Below, piece after piece: positions 1-7,862 of a stretch of 35,533 nt of DNA (position 1 is the stretch's first letter; the number at the start of each line of letters is the position of its first letter). The DNA is from Candidatus Schekmanbacteria bacterium (GTDB taxonomy: Bacteria; CSSED10-310; JACPHN01). The notes under the pieces are model-generated. The model saw only the letters and a program-made list of their open reading frames with translations, ran no database searches and was not told the DNA's origin. The DNA is taken from assembly GCA_016188575.1 (NCBI GenBank), contig JACPHN010000218.1:1-35533 (forward strand), in the 5' to 3' direction. A program made the translations under genes and the position numbers.

Positions 1-992
1 ACACCGAGTACATTACGCTTTCGGGACCCGTCGCCGCCGGGGACACGAGCAAGCGCAAGGTTTTCCAGATTCCGCGCGACGACGACGGGGACGCGTTTCC
101 GGAGGCGCAGTGGCTGCCGTTTTCGGTCAACCCGTGCCCCGGCCAGACGCTGCCGCTGATGCCGGATTCCGACACCGATTGCCACACGGACCGGCTCAAC
201 GGCAAGCGCCCCGGCGATGGGTTGCTGGCTTATGATGAGTATCGGGGGTTTGTCCTTCCGGATGTGAATGGCATTCTCAGCCATGAGCGCACCCCACCCT
301 GGACCAAGGATGCGTTCGTAGTGTACGCAAAGGGGCGTGACGGGGTCACCAATGTCTCGGCCGATCTGAAACCCGGCGTCGAATCCTTCGGAATCGGCGC
401 TCAGGTGAACCTCCACGCGAGGGGAAACAAGGACATCCGCACGGAGCTCCAGGGGCAAGCGCTCATCATCAACCCGTACCGCACCGACCCGCTGACAGGA
501 GAGCAGCGCCTCATCCAAGTCCTGATTCCGAAGGCAATGGGGAACACGGCCTGGCGATGGGGAACAACGCAAATCGGCAAGTTCCTCGCGAGGGTCGATG
601 TCGAGCGCATCCGCGAGGACGTCGTCGACACGCCGCTGGGACCCCAGGACGCGGCGATCGTCAACCTCACCGGCAACGAGTTGACGCACGCGGTTGGCAT
701 CGACGACCACCAGCCCACCGCGGCTTGCCCGGTCCCCCTTGCTTGCACCATGGTCCCGGTGCCGGGGCGGCGCCGAGCCGACCTGGGGCAGGGGGAGATG
801 TGCCTCTTGTGGGGGCAGGCCAGCGGCGACCCGTGCATCCAGAGGGATGTCGTGCTGCTTTTCTACTGCGCCTACCAGAGAAACCCAGGTTCACCCAACT
901 ACACCAACGCGATCGCCTTCATCACCAATAACCTCGTCTGCAACTCGGCGCCAGACCATTGTCGCGACGAGATCGATATCAGGAGCTGGTAG
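1..992 (+). CDS. C-terminal part of a secreted Asp-rich protein with a degenerate metallopeptidase-like motif (5' end outside window)
   Basis: The reading frame is open from the first complete codon (position 3), so the gene begins before the window; the ATG at 159 is internal. Visible residues include an Asp-rich, calcium-loop-like stretch (IPRDDDGDAFPEA) and then GDGLLAYDEYRGF. I associate that signature with large secreted bacterial proteins that often carry a HELxHAxxxxHH zinc site further on. At that place (675-710) the sequence reads GNELTHAVGIDDH: the Glu, the second His and a distal His remain, but the first His is Asn. If the alignment is right, the site is probably not a working protease. 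The stop (990-992) lies 1 nt before the next gene's ATG, whose Shine-Dalgarno sequence is inside this coding region, so the two are probably co-transcribed. Exact family and function are unknown. Confidence 0.6.
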   Translation, partial: TEYITLSGPVAAGDTSKRKVFQIPRDDDGDAFPEAQWLPFSVNPCPGQTLPLMPDSDTDCHTDRLNGKRPGDGLLAYDEYRGFVLPDVNGILSHERTPPWTKDAFVVYAKGRDGVTNVSADLKPGVESFGIGAQVNLHARGNKDIRTELQGQALIINPYRTDPLTGEQRLIQVLIPKAMGNTAWRWGTTQIGKFLARVDVERIREDVVDTPLGPQDAAIVNLTGNELTHAVGIDDHQPTAACPVPLACTMVPVPGRRRADLGQGEMCLLWGQASGDPCIQRDVVLLFYCAYQRNPGSPNYTNAIAFITNNLVCNSAPDHCRDEIDIRSW

Positions 993-993
993 C

Positions 994-1904
994 ATGAATC
1001 GGTACAAGATCTCGGTGCAAGTCAGCATTGCGATCATTGTCGCATTCACGTCTTTGGCTGCGGCCGAGCACCGCCCGGCTCCGGCCGGGATTGCGCTGGA
1101 ATTCGGGATCGATGTCTCGGGTGGTGTCGCGGACGGAGTTACGAATCACGGCTCTTGGACAAACAACCCGTACTCTCACATCTACGTTCGCGGTGGGCCA
1201 TTGCGCTTTTGGGTCGCGATCGGCACTTGGGGCTGGGCGCCCGGGCCTGTGTCGGGCGACTGGATACGCACTATCAAGTGCGATATCGTCGGATCAGGAG
1301 GCGAAGCGATACCCCTCGGGGACTGGTTCCGCTGGACCTCGCCCGCCGTAGCGGATGCCTATCAGATCCCACCCGACAAGGCGGTTTTCGGTGGCTTGGT
1401 GCCACTCGAAATCGTACAGCAGCTTCCCGTTGGACCGATCGAAGCGAAATGCACCGCGGAGTGGCAAGGCGAGCCAGTAACGAGCGCGCCAAGCTTATCG
1501 CCGTACCCGATGTCCGTCTGGTGGAGCCGGACACGCCGGTCCACAGCGCCATCTACTACTATCAGTGGGCAGCCGATGTCGACCTGCGGGCAACGGACGC
1601 CGGACGTCCAAAGGCAAAGGAGGAGGCGTGGCGCCTGATCCAGGGCGCCCTCCAGGAAAACGCCTCGCTCCCCTGCATCTGGGAGTGGGCGGCGGCATGG
1701 GCGCGCAACACCGGGCGCAACCGCCGCGCGGCGGAGCTGTTTTCCCGGCATCTCGAGGAGCTCACCGCGGCCGTCGAGCGTGGCGATTCCGGCTATCGGC
1801 CCGAGGACTTCACGAGCGATGATCCCCGGGAGAAGCTCAATGAGGTGCGCCCCGATACGTTGGAGCAGATCGCGCGCCTACGGGCTCTCCCGGAAGTGGA
1901 GTAG
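994..1904 (+). pseudogene. Exported protein of unknown function, split by a frameshift
   Basis: The ATG at 994 follows an AGGAG (981-985) and opens with a Sec signal peptide (MNRYKISVQVSIAIIVAFTSLAAA). The frame encodes a plausible mature protein rich in Gly and Trp as far as ...KCTAEWQGEPVT. It then degenerates into Ser/Arg-rich sequence and stops at 1638. The -1 frame continues sensibly from about 1490 (AKLIAVPDVRLVEPDTPVHS...) through a helical, alanine-rich part with a repeat-protein-like look (AWRLIQGALQENASLPCIWEW) to a stop at 1902-1904. The two halves join best at 1470-1495, implying loss of one base, a sequencing error, or less likely programmed slippage; I see no good heptamer slip site there. 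Intact, the product would be about 300 residues. I do not recognise the family. It lies 1 nt after the preceding secreted-protein gene and is probably in its operon. Confidence 0.6.
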
Positions 1905-2109
1905 GCGAGTTGGGGCCAAAGTTCCCGCGCCTCGAGGTCGGTTTCGGAAGCAGCAGCGCGGTTTGCCGCTGACTGCCACGCTTCCATCGCACGGCGAATA
2001 GTGGACAGCATGCGAACCCGACGGCCTGAATCCCTGCCGGCAGTGAACGGACGGGGGCATTGTCACGCCGACGTCGAAGGATCGGTGGATCCAGGCAGTC
2101 GGGGCCGGA

Positions 2110-2138
2110 TTGACATCGCTGGCATCGAAGTCTACAAT
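2110..2138 (+). promoter_or_regulatory. Sigma-70-type promoter, TTGACA-17-TACAAT
   Basis: A perfect -35 hexamer TTGACA (2110-2115), a 17-bp spacer and TACAAT (2133-2138, 5 of 6 to consensus) form the best promoter match in the window. Transcription should start near 2145 and run toward the response regulator, leaving an untranslated leader of about 200 nt. The activity is inferred from sequence only. Confidence 0.6.
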
Positions 2139-2256
2139 CCTGAATGGCGTGCTGACAACCGCGCCGCGACTGCTACACCTTGGCGATCTGGCACGGCCTC
2201 TACCGGCGACGAAACCCCAGGTGTCGGAGGGGTGCCGGCCCCAATGAAACACGGAG

Positions 2257-2294
2257 CCGCCACCGAGCATGGGTGCGCGCAACTCGGTGGGCGG
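2257..2294 (+). promoter_or_regulatory. Leader hairpin in front of the response regulator
   Basis: CCGCCACCGAG (2257-2267) pairs with CTCGGTGGGCGG (2283-2294), giving an 11-bp stem with one bulged base and a 15-nt loop. It lies in the predicted leader, 54 nt upstream of the ATG. No T-run follows, so it is not an obvious intrinsic terminator. It could affect mRNA stability or translation, or be incidental. Confidence 0.35.
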
Positions 2295-2348
2295 CGGTTT
2301 AGCAGATGAGACAAGATAAGCAGACTCCCGGGATATAGGAGCACCTTG

Positions 2349-3497
2349 ATGGGGCGTCATATCTTGCTGGCCGATGACAGCGTAACGATTCAACGCGTGG
2401 TGGAGCTGACGTTCTCGGATGAAGGCTACACCGTGACCGCGGTCTCGAACGGCCAGGAGGCGCTCGGCGCCATGGTTTCCAAGCTTCCCGACATCATCCT
2501 CGCCGACGCCAACATGCCGGCCCTTGATGGCTACGCGCTGTGCGCGAAGGTCAAGTCAGACGCCGCTACCCGCCACATTCCCGTGCTGCTGCTGACCGGT
2601 GCCTACGAGGAGTTCGACAGGAAACGGGCGACCGAGGCCGGCATGGATGGCTATATCACCAAGCCGTTCGACTCGGGTAAGCTCGTCAACCGTGTCGCCA
2701 AGCTCATCGCGGACGGCTCCAAGCTGGCGCCGCAGGAACCGACGGCAGCTCCGGAAATGGCCACGGTTCAGCTCGCCATCGGCGGCCGAGCCGCCGCCGC
2801 GGAGACCTTTCCGGCGGTTTCTTTCGACTCCGCCAGCGATGACGAAGAAGAAGACGCTCTCGACCTGGCTCTCGGCCTCCGAGCCGAGGACGAAGCGGCC
2901 GCCGAGTCGCTGTGGCAAGAACCCCGCAAGGACGCCTCGGCCACGCCTCTGCGGGATGCGCATGACGACGGCCCTGAGTTCGAGTTTGAGAAGGACTACG
3001 ACGTCACCAAACAGCGCGAGGTCGACGAGTCCGAGATCGACAACGAGCTCCCCGCGGAAATGAGATCGCCCATCGACTTCATGGGCCTCGAGGAGAGCGA
3101 GGAGGACGTTGCCCCCGTGCCGCCCAAACGCGTACCGCCCCTTGACAGAGGACCCGACGCCGGCGTCGCTTCGCAGGTTTTCGAACCCGCGGAGCTGGCA
3201 TCACCCGAAGGAGTCGACGTGGCCGCAATGCTTGATCCCCAAGTGGTACTGAGCGCTCTGGAACGAAAGTTCGAGCAGTTTCTCTCCGCGAACCTCGACC
3301 AGATCCTGGACAAGCTCGCAGACAACCTGGGCCGCGCCGTGGCGGCGCGCCTCGTAGAGCAGATCGAGACCCGTGACTTGCCGGCGCGCGCCCAGGAAGC
3401 CCTGGAACAGATCGCCTGGGAGGTCGTTCCGGACTTGGCCGAGATCACGATCCGCAAGGAAATCGATCGGATCAAGGAGGCCGCCGCGCGTCATTGA
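2349..3497 (+). CDS. Response regulator: CheY-like receiver with long acidic linker and C-terminal helical tail
   Basis: The 382-residue cytoplasmic protein starts at ATG 2349, 7 nt after AGGAG (2337-2341); a TTG codon directly before it is not needed. Residues 1-120 are a full receiver domain: acidic pair D9/D10, phospho-acceptor D53 in LADANMPALDGY, T83 and K105 in TKPFD. No DNA-binding or enzymatic output domain follows. Instead there is an acidic, low-complexity linker (about 150-260) and a conserved-looking helical tail ending in WEVVPDLAEITIRKEIDRIK. Known deltaproteobacterial receivers with this tail act as protein-protein signalling modules, for example in motility or polarity, but the partner here is unknown. 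No histidine kinase is adjacent. nadC follows after 69 nt, so read-through is possible. Confidence 0.85.
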   Translation: MGRHILLADDSVTIQRVVELTFSDEGYTVTAVSNGQEALGAMVSKLPDIILADANMPALDGYALCAKVKSDAATRHIPVLLLTGAYEEFDRKRATEAGMDGYITKPFDSGKLVNRVAKLIADGSKLAPQEPTAAPEMATVQLAIGGRAAAAETFPAVSFDSASDDEEEDALDLALGLRAEDEAAAESLWQEPRKDASATPLRDAHDDGPEFEFEKDYDVTKQREVDESEIDNELPAEMRSPIDFMGLEESEEDVAPVPPKRVPPLDRGPDAGVASQVFEPAELASPEGVDVAAMLDPQVVLSALERKFEQFLSANLDQILDKLADNLGRAVAARLVEQIETRDLPARAQEALEQIAWEVVPDLAEITIRKEIDRIKEAAARH

Positions 3498-3566
3498 CGC
3501 GTCCGGCTCGCCGCACCGAAGGCCGACTTTCGCGATCGACACCGACCCGGCCCGAAAGGAGCACGC

Positions 3567-4457
3567 GTGCAAGCGCCCATCCTCTTCGCATCGCTGGCCC
3601 GCGAGTCCGTTGAACGGGCTCTTCGTGAGGACATTGGGGCGCGCGACCTCAGCACCGAGGCGATGCTGCGTTTCGCCGGCTCTTCTCCCCCGGAACGGCT
3701 CGACGCCGTCATTCGCTTCAAGTCGCCCGGTGTCGTCTGCGGACAGGAGATCGCCCGGCTGACTTTCAATACCCTGGATGCCGGCGTTGAGGTTGACGCA
3801 CAAGTGGCCGATGGCACCGCGGTCGATGCGGGCGCGGTCGTCACCCACGTCCGCGGGCAGCCTGCCGCGATTCTCGCCGGCGAGCGCGTGGCGCTCAACT
3901 TCATGGCGCATCTTTCCGGCATCGCCGCGACGACCCGCGGCTTCGTGGAGGCGCTGGCGGGGACTCGCTGCCGGGTGCTCGACACGCGAAAAACCCTGCC
4001 AGGGCTCCGCGACCTGCAGAGATACGCGGTTCGGTGTGGTGGCGGCATCAACCACCGCAGCAGCCTCCAGGACGCGGTGCTCCTCAAGGAGAACCACCTC
4101 GCTCTTGCCGGCGGCGTTGCCGCCGCGGTCGGCGCCGCCCGCGCCGCGATCGGGCCCGGGGCCCGCATCGAGGTTGAAATCGAGACGCTGGAGCAGCTCG
4201 ACGAGGCGTTACAGCTCGGCATTGAGGCGGTGTTGCTGGACAACATGTCCGCGGCGCAAGTTGCGGAGGCTGTCGGGCGCGTGCGCGCGAAGCAAGCGCA
4301 GAGCGCGGGCCGCCCGCTGATCGTGGAGGTTTCCGGAAACATGACGCTTGACGGGGCACGCGCGGCCGCCGCGGCCGGCGTGGACTATGTCTCGGTCGGC
4401 GCGCTCACCCACTCGGCTCCCGCCGCCGACGTTTCTCTGGTTCTCGCACCGTGGTAA
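3567..4457 (+). CDS. nadC: Nicotinate-nucleotide diphosphorylase (carboxylating), quinolinate phosphoribosyltransferase
   Basis: NadC converts quinolinate and PRPP to nicotinate mononucleotide, CO2 and diphosphate in de novo NAD synthesis. The 296-residue product has the usual family length. It carries DTRKT (139-143), RYAVRCGGGINHR and the KENH segment (active-site Lys/Arg/His of the family), VEIETLEQ, LLDNM and the GVDYVSVGALTHS phosphate-binding end. The GTG start at 3567 is fixed by AAAGGAG at 3555-3561, 5 nt upstream. The end overlaps birA by 7 nt, so the two cofactor genes are translationally coupled; nadC-birA pairing is common in bacteria. No quinolinate synthase (nadA) or aspartate oxidase gene is in the window. 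Confidence 0.95.
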   Translation: MQAPILFASLARESVERALREDIGARDLSTEAMLRFAGSSPPERLDAVIRFKSPGVVCGQEIARLTFNTLDAGVEVDAQVADGTAVDAGAVVTHVRGQPAAILAGERVALNFMAHLSGIAATTRGFVEALAGTRCRVLDTRKTLPGLRDLQRYAVRCGGGINHRSSLQDAVLLKENHLALAGGVAAAVGAARAAIGPGARIEVEIETLEQLDEALQLGIEAVLLDNMSAAQVAEAVGRVRAKQAQSAGRPLIVEVSGNMTLDGARAAAAAGVDYVSVGALTHSAPAADVSLVLAPW

Positions 4458-5437
4458 GCGCGGACAGCGCCGAGCTCGCGGCGCTGCCGGTTCAGCTCGC
4501 GCGCCTGCTCTCGACCACGGCGATCGGGCGGACCGCCGTCTTTCTCGACGAGACCGGGTCCACCAACACGGCGGCAGAAGAGCTGGAGCGCGATTCCGCC
4601 GCTCCGGAGGGAACTGTCGTCGTGGCGCTCACGCAAACCTCCGGGCGTGGGCGCCACGGGCGCCCCTGGAGCTCGCCGCCCAAAAAGGGCCTCTACGCTT
4701 CGTTCTTGCTTCGCCCCAAGGTGCACGCCCGGTACGCAGTCGCGCCGGCGATGCTGCTCGCCGCCGCCGCCTGTGACGCGCTCGCGGAAGAAGGCGTTCA
4801 GGCGCTGCTGAAATGGCCCAACGACCTGCTGGTCCGCGGACACAAGTGTGGCGGCCTGCTCAGCGAGGGCAAGATTCAGGGCGACATGCTCACCTCATGC
4901 ATCGTCGGCCTGGGGATCAACCTGCTCCAGACGGCCGCCGAGCTGCCTGGCCGGCCGCTTTTTTCGGCGACTTCGCTGTTCCTGGAGTGCGGGCGAGCGC
5001 CCGGTCTCGCCGAGCTGCTCGCGCGCATCTGCAACTGCTTCGAACCGCCGTACATGAGCTGGCGGCAAGCCGCTCTCGCGGTGACCGCAAGCAGCACCGG
5101 CAACCCGAATCCACCGCCTATTCGCCTGCAAGGTTCGCAGAGAGCGCATCACGAGGACCCCCTACCTCACTTCCCCCCGCCAGCGGGCGGCGAGACGGAG
5201 GGGGGCGCCGCCGCGTCGACGTCTAATCGGCGGTGGATTCAGGGCAATGAGCTCATGGCCTGGCGACGTCGCGCCGACGCGCTCCTCGCATTTCGCGGTG
5301 CCCGGGTCCGCGTGGCGTGCGCCAGCGGCGACGTTGAAGGCGTCGTCCTCGGGCTCGGCGACCGCGGCGAGCTCCGCCTGGCCGGAGACGACGGCCGCGA
5401 GCGCCACCTGATCGAAGGGGATCTCTTGCTCCTCTGA
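4451..5437 (+). CDS. birA: Biotin--[acetyl-CoA-carboxylase] ligase carrying an in-frame palindromic-repeat insertion
   Basis: Biotin protein ligase makes biotinyl-AMP and attaches biotin to carboxylase BCCP domains. The start is GTG 4451, inside the end of nadC. The catalytic domain is intact: GSTN, GRGRHGR (65-71), KWPND (121-125), KCGGLL and GLGINLL. There is no N-terminal winged helix, so this is the monofunctional (class I) form without repressor activity. Residues 218-265 are not BirA sequence: they are translated from repeat element A1 (5104-5244), which entered in frame with no stop. After it the C-terminal SH3-like domain resumes (LMAWRRRADAL ... GDVEGVVLGLGDRGELRL) to the normal end. 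Without the insert the protein would be about 281 residues, close to family size. The insert lies between domains, so activity may survive. Confidence 0.92.
   Translation: MVSADSAELAALPVQLARLLSTTAIGRTAVFLDETGSTNTAAEELERDSAAPEGTVVVALTQTSGRGRHGRPWSSPPKKGLYASFLLRPKVHARYAVAPAMLLAAAACDALAEEGVQALLKWPNDLLVRGHKCGGLLSEGKIQGDMLTSCIVGLGINLLQTAAELPGRPLFSATSLFLECGRAPGLAELLARICNCFEPPYMSWRQAALAVTASSTGNPNPPPIRLQGSQRAHHEDPLPHFPPPAGGETEGGAAASTSNRRWIQGNELMAWRRRADALLAFRGARVRVACASGDVEGVVLGLGDRGELRLAGDDGRERHLIEGDLLLL
5104..5244 (+). repeat. Palindromic repeat A, copy A1, full length, inside birA
   Basis: The element is 141 bp with inverted ends GAATCCACCGCC (5107-5118) and GGCGGTGGATTC (5229-5240), extending outward to CCC and AGGG. 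Between them are the family's conserved GCGCATCACGA box, a C-rich then G-rich core able to fold (CCGCC-AGCG-GGCGG) and a CGTCGACGTC box. It aligns almost end to end with the reverse complement of copy A3 (15947-16086). Its length is 47 codons exactly and one frame is free of stops, which keeps birA open. Confidence 0.9.
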
Positions 5438-5439
5438 AG

Positions 5440-5474
5440 GCTGCTGCCAGATCAGAAGCAAGTGCGGCAGCAGC
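5440..5474 (+). terminator. Hairpin directly after birA, possible terminator
   Basis: GCTGCTGCC (5440-5448) and GGCAGCAGC (5466-5474) form a perfect 9-bp stem with a 17-nt loop, starting 2 nt after the birA stop. It lies between convergent transcription units. No clear T-run follows, so it would be at best an imperfect intrinsic terminator. Confidence 0.35.
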
Positions 5475-5604
5475 AGGAGCGATACCAGCAGGCCGGCGCC
5501 GACGCCAGCGAAGGTCACCGCGCCGAGACTCACGAACCCTTAAAATTCGCCAGGCACAGCGATCCAAAGCCGGCCGTACAGCTCGGCGATTCGCCCGGTC
5601 GCGC

Positions 5605-6339
5605 TCATGTTTTCCGCCCTCCGCGGCGCTTCGCCAGCGCGTGCGCCAGGTAGGTAGCGATGATGCGGGCCGTATCCTTACCGGCGCGGAAGTTGCTGGC
5701 GACATCCGGGTAACGCCCGTAGACCGTGGAGATTTCTGCGGTGGCGATGGGAAGATTGCGGCGGGCGAGAGCCAGAATCACCTGATATTCGTACTCGAAC
5801 CCTGTCCCCGGACTAAGCAGCACGTCGGGCGGAATGGCCTGCAGGTCGTAGACTCGGAAGCCGGATTGGGAATCCCCGAGGTGCCGGTAGCCGGACACGA
5901 GCTTGAGCCAGAAGCTCGAAAAACGGTTGCCGAATCGGCGCAGCGGCGGCATGTCACCGGCGAGGCGCCGGGAGCCGATGACGAGCGGCGCGGCCGTGCG
6001 CCGTTGGCAGTCCAGAAGCTCCGGAATGAATGCGGGCTCGTGCTGCCCATCGGCGTCGAGCGTCACCACGAGCCGATATCCTTGGGCGCGACAGTATGCA
6101 AAGCCGGACTTCAACGCCGCTCCCTTGCCCAGATTCCTGGCGTGCGGGAGGACGGTAGCGCCGGCCTCCGCGGCGCGTCGGGCCGTGTCGTCCTTGGACC
6201 CGTCGTCGACGACGATCACCTGACGCACGTGTCGGGCGGTCGCGTGGACCACGTCGAACACGCTGGGTGCCGCGCGGTAGGCAGGGATGAGCGCGGCGAC
6301 CGGGGCCGCGAGAGAGTGACGCGTCGAGGTGTCGGACAT
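5605..6339 (-). CDS. GT2-family glycosyltransferase, dolichyl-/polyprenyl-phosphate mannosyltransferase-like
   Basis: The 244-residue cytoplasmic or membrane-associated enzyme is likely to move a sugar from a nucleotide donor to a polyprenyl phosphate or other lipid acceptor. The fold signatures are VVDDGSKDDT (43-52), GKGAALKSGF, the DAD metal-binding motif in LDADGQH (94-100), GSRR, and GDSQSGFRVY, typical of the DPM1-like branch. I chose ATG 6339 because the preceding in-frame codons overlap the upstream radical SAM gene and are Arg/Pro-rich out-of-frame translation. The gene follows the radical SAM gene after 41 nt in the same direction. That suggests joint work on a lipid or glycolipid, but the substrate cannot be read from sequence. 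No C-terminal membrane helices are present. Confidence 0.85.
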   Translation of the reverse strand: MSDTSTRHSLAAPVAALIPAYRAAPSVFDVVHATARHVRQVIVVDDGSKDDTARRAAEAGATVLPHARNLGKGAALKSGFAYCRAQGYRLVVTLDADGQHEPAFIPELLDCQRRTAAPLVIGSRRLAGDMPPLRRFGNRFSSFWLKLVSGYRHLGDSQSGFRVYDLQAIPPDVLLSPGTGFEYEYQVILALARRNLPIATAEISTVYGRYPDVASNFRAGKDTARIIATYLAHALAKRRGGRKT

Positions 6340-6380
6340 GCGCTGAGCTCGGTTGAGGTCTTCGGCCTCCTCCGGGCGGG

Positions 6381-7802
6381 TCAGGAGCGGACGCCTGCTT
6401 CCAGCTCGAGCTGCCGGGCCGTGATCGGGTGGAGGTAACCGCCCATGTTGCGAACTTCTGCGGGGCTCGGCGTGTGGATGCGATCGCCGGCAGGCTCGCC
6501 CGCCGGGGGGATGGGATGCCGCATGTCGCGGTATGCCCGAGCGAAAAAGTAGTTTTGTGGAATCCACAAGAAGCGGTTCTGGCGCCACGCGGGTAGCCGC
6601 CGGAACATTGATGGCACCGAGTAGAATCGCTTGCCGAGCCACATGAGGCCGTCTTGCAGCTCGCGTTCGGTCATCCCGTTTGGCCGGTAGACGACCGTGT
6701 TCATGTCGTAGCGGGACCAATCCTCGTGATAGATGCGGCCCTCGCGCTTGAGGCGATGGTGCGTCTCGGTTCCGGGAAAGGGAGTAAGAACACTCAGCAT
6801 CACAGCCTCGAGCCGGACCTCTTCGACAAAGCGCAGCGTGCGCTCGAAAACTCCCTTGTCATCGCCATCGCTGCCGAAGACAAACGACCCCTGAATACCG
6901 ATGCCGTAGCTGTGGATTTTCTTGATGGACTCCTTGTAGGTTTCGAGCTTCACGAAGGTCTTTCCCATGCGACGCAGAGTCTCTTCATTGAGCGACTCGA
7001 AACCGATGAAGAGGCCCCAACAGTTCGAATCAGCCGCGAGCTTCAACAGCTCCTCGTCCTTGGCGATATTGATCGTCGATTGCGTGGACCACGCGATATT
7101 GAGCCTGGCAAAGGCCTTCATCATCGCCTTGGCGTGGCCCTTGTGGGCGATGAAGTTGTCGTCAGCGAAAAACATGAACTTGTGGCGGTCGCGAATCGCC
7201 TCGAGCTCGGCGACGACCTCCTCGATCGGCCGGCGGCGAAAGGCGCCGCCAAACAAGGAGGTGACGACGCAGAATTCGCATTCGAACGGGCAACCGCGCG
7301 TGGTGATGACGATGCTCTTGGTGACGTAGGCGTTGTCCGCGAGCAGGTCGCGCCGTGGCATGGGCATGCCCGCGAGCTCGGGGCGAAAGCCGGCATTGTA
7401 CACGCCATTGAGCTTCCCCTCGGCGGTATCCGACAGGACGCGGTCCCAAACTCCCTCGGCTTCGCCTGTAACCACGGCGTCACAGTGCTGCAGAGCCTCG
7501 GCGGGTAACGCCGAGGCGTGTGGCCCACCCATGACGACCGGGATGCCGCGCCCGCGGTAGTGCTCCGCGATCGCATACGCACGCGGCGACTGCGCGGTGA
7601 GGCCACCGATGCCGACGAGATCCCAGCTCCCGTACCAGAGATCGCTGGGGATCGGTCCGAGCTGTTCGTCGGCAAAGTGAACGTCATGTTCGCGCGGCGT
7701 CAGCCCGGCGACGGTGAGGAGTCCGAGCGACGGGAACTTGTCGCGCGACACCGCCCAGAACGAACCGGCCGGCCAACTGGGAAGGACCAGCAAGAGCTTC
7801 AT
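6381..7802 (-). CDS. B12-binding-domain radical SAM protein (DUF4070-like C-terminus)
   Basis: The 473-residue enzyme has an N-terminal cobalamin-binding-type Rossmann domain (1-145; LVGIGGLTAQSPRAYAIAE, VVMGGPHASALP). The radical SAM barrel follows, with the 4Fe-4S ligands C171, C175 and C178 in RGCPFECEFC. The C-terminal segment (MTERELQDGLMWLGKRFYS) resembles DUF4070. Members of this class include methyltransferases and ring-modifying enzymes such as HpnP, the hopanoid C-2 methylase, and BchE-like proteins. This one is similar in layout to HpnP, but I cannot assign a substrate. The start ATG 7802 is supported by GGAG about 7 nt upstream. The glycosyltransferase follows after 41 nt and apgM precedes by 60 nt, all on the same strand. 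Confidence 0.85.
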   Translation of the reverse strand: MKLLLVLPSWPAGSFWAVSRDKFPSLGLLTVAGLTPREHDVHFADEQLGPIPSDLWYGSWDLVGIGGLTAQSPRAYAIAEHYRGRGIPVVMGGPHASALPAEALQHCDAVVTGEAEGVWDRVLSDTAEGKLNGVYNAGFRPELAGMPMPRRDLLADNAYVTKSIVITTRGCPFECEFCVVTSLFGGAFRRRPIEEVVAELEAIRDRHKFMFFADDNFIAHKGHAKAMMKAFARLNIAWSTQSTINIAKDEELLKLAADSNCWGLFIGFESLNEETLRRMGKTFVKLETYKESIKKIHSYGIGIQGSFVFGSDGDDKGVFERTLRFVEEVRLEAVMLSVLTPFPGTETHHRLKREGRIYHEDWSRYDMNTVVYRPNGMTERELQDGLMWLGKRFYSVPSMFRRLPAWRQNRFLWIPQNYFFARAYRDMRHPIPPAGEPAGDRIHTPSPAEVRNMGGYLHPITARQLELEAGVRS

Positions 7803-7862
7803 ATCGTATCTCCACCGCGTGGGGGAAGGCGGCGAGCTGGGGTGGCAGTCCCCGGTCGCCGG

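Larger units (their letters stand above)
1905..2348 (+). other. Gene-free region: promoter and leader of the response regulator gene
   Basis: This 444-nt stretch has no open frame with protein-like composition on either strand. It holds a near-consensus promoter (2110-2138) and a strong hairpin (2257-2294), followed by the AGGAG at 2337-2341 that serves the next gene. I recognise no known riboswitch in it. Confidence 0.5.

Noticed and set aside
1878-2393. 171-codon minus-strand frame over the response-regulator leader
   Set aside because: Composition is not protein-like, and it overlaps the promoter, the hairpin and the start of a clear gene.
5440-5533. Minus-strand frame starting GTG 5533 with a membrane-helix-like start (MSLGAVTFAGVGAGLLVSLLLLPHLLLIW)
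   Set aside because: It runs antisense through the birA C-terminus and repeat A1, and the same frame has a stop just upstream. The hydrophobic part is the reverse of a hairpin region after birA. A small membrane protein or decayed gene remnant is possible but not supported.
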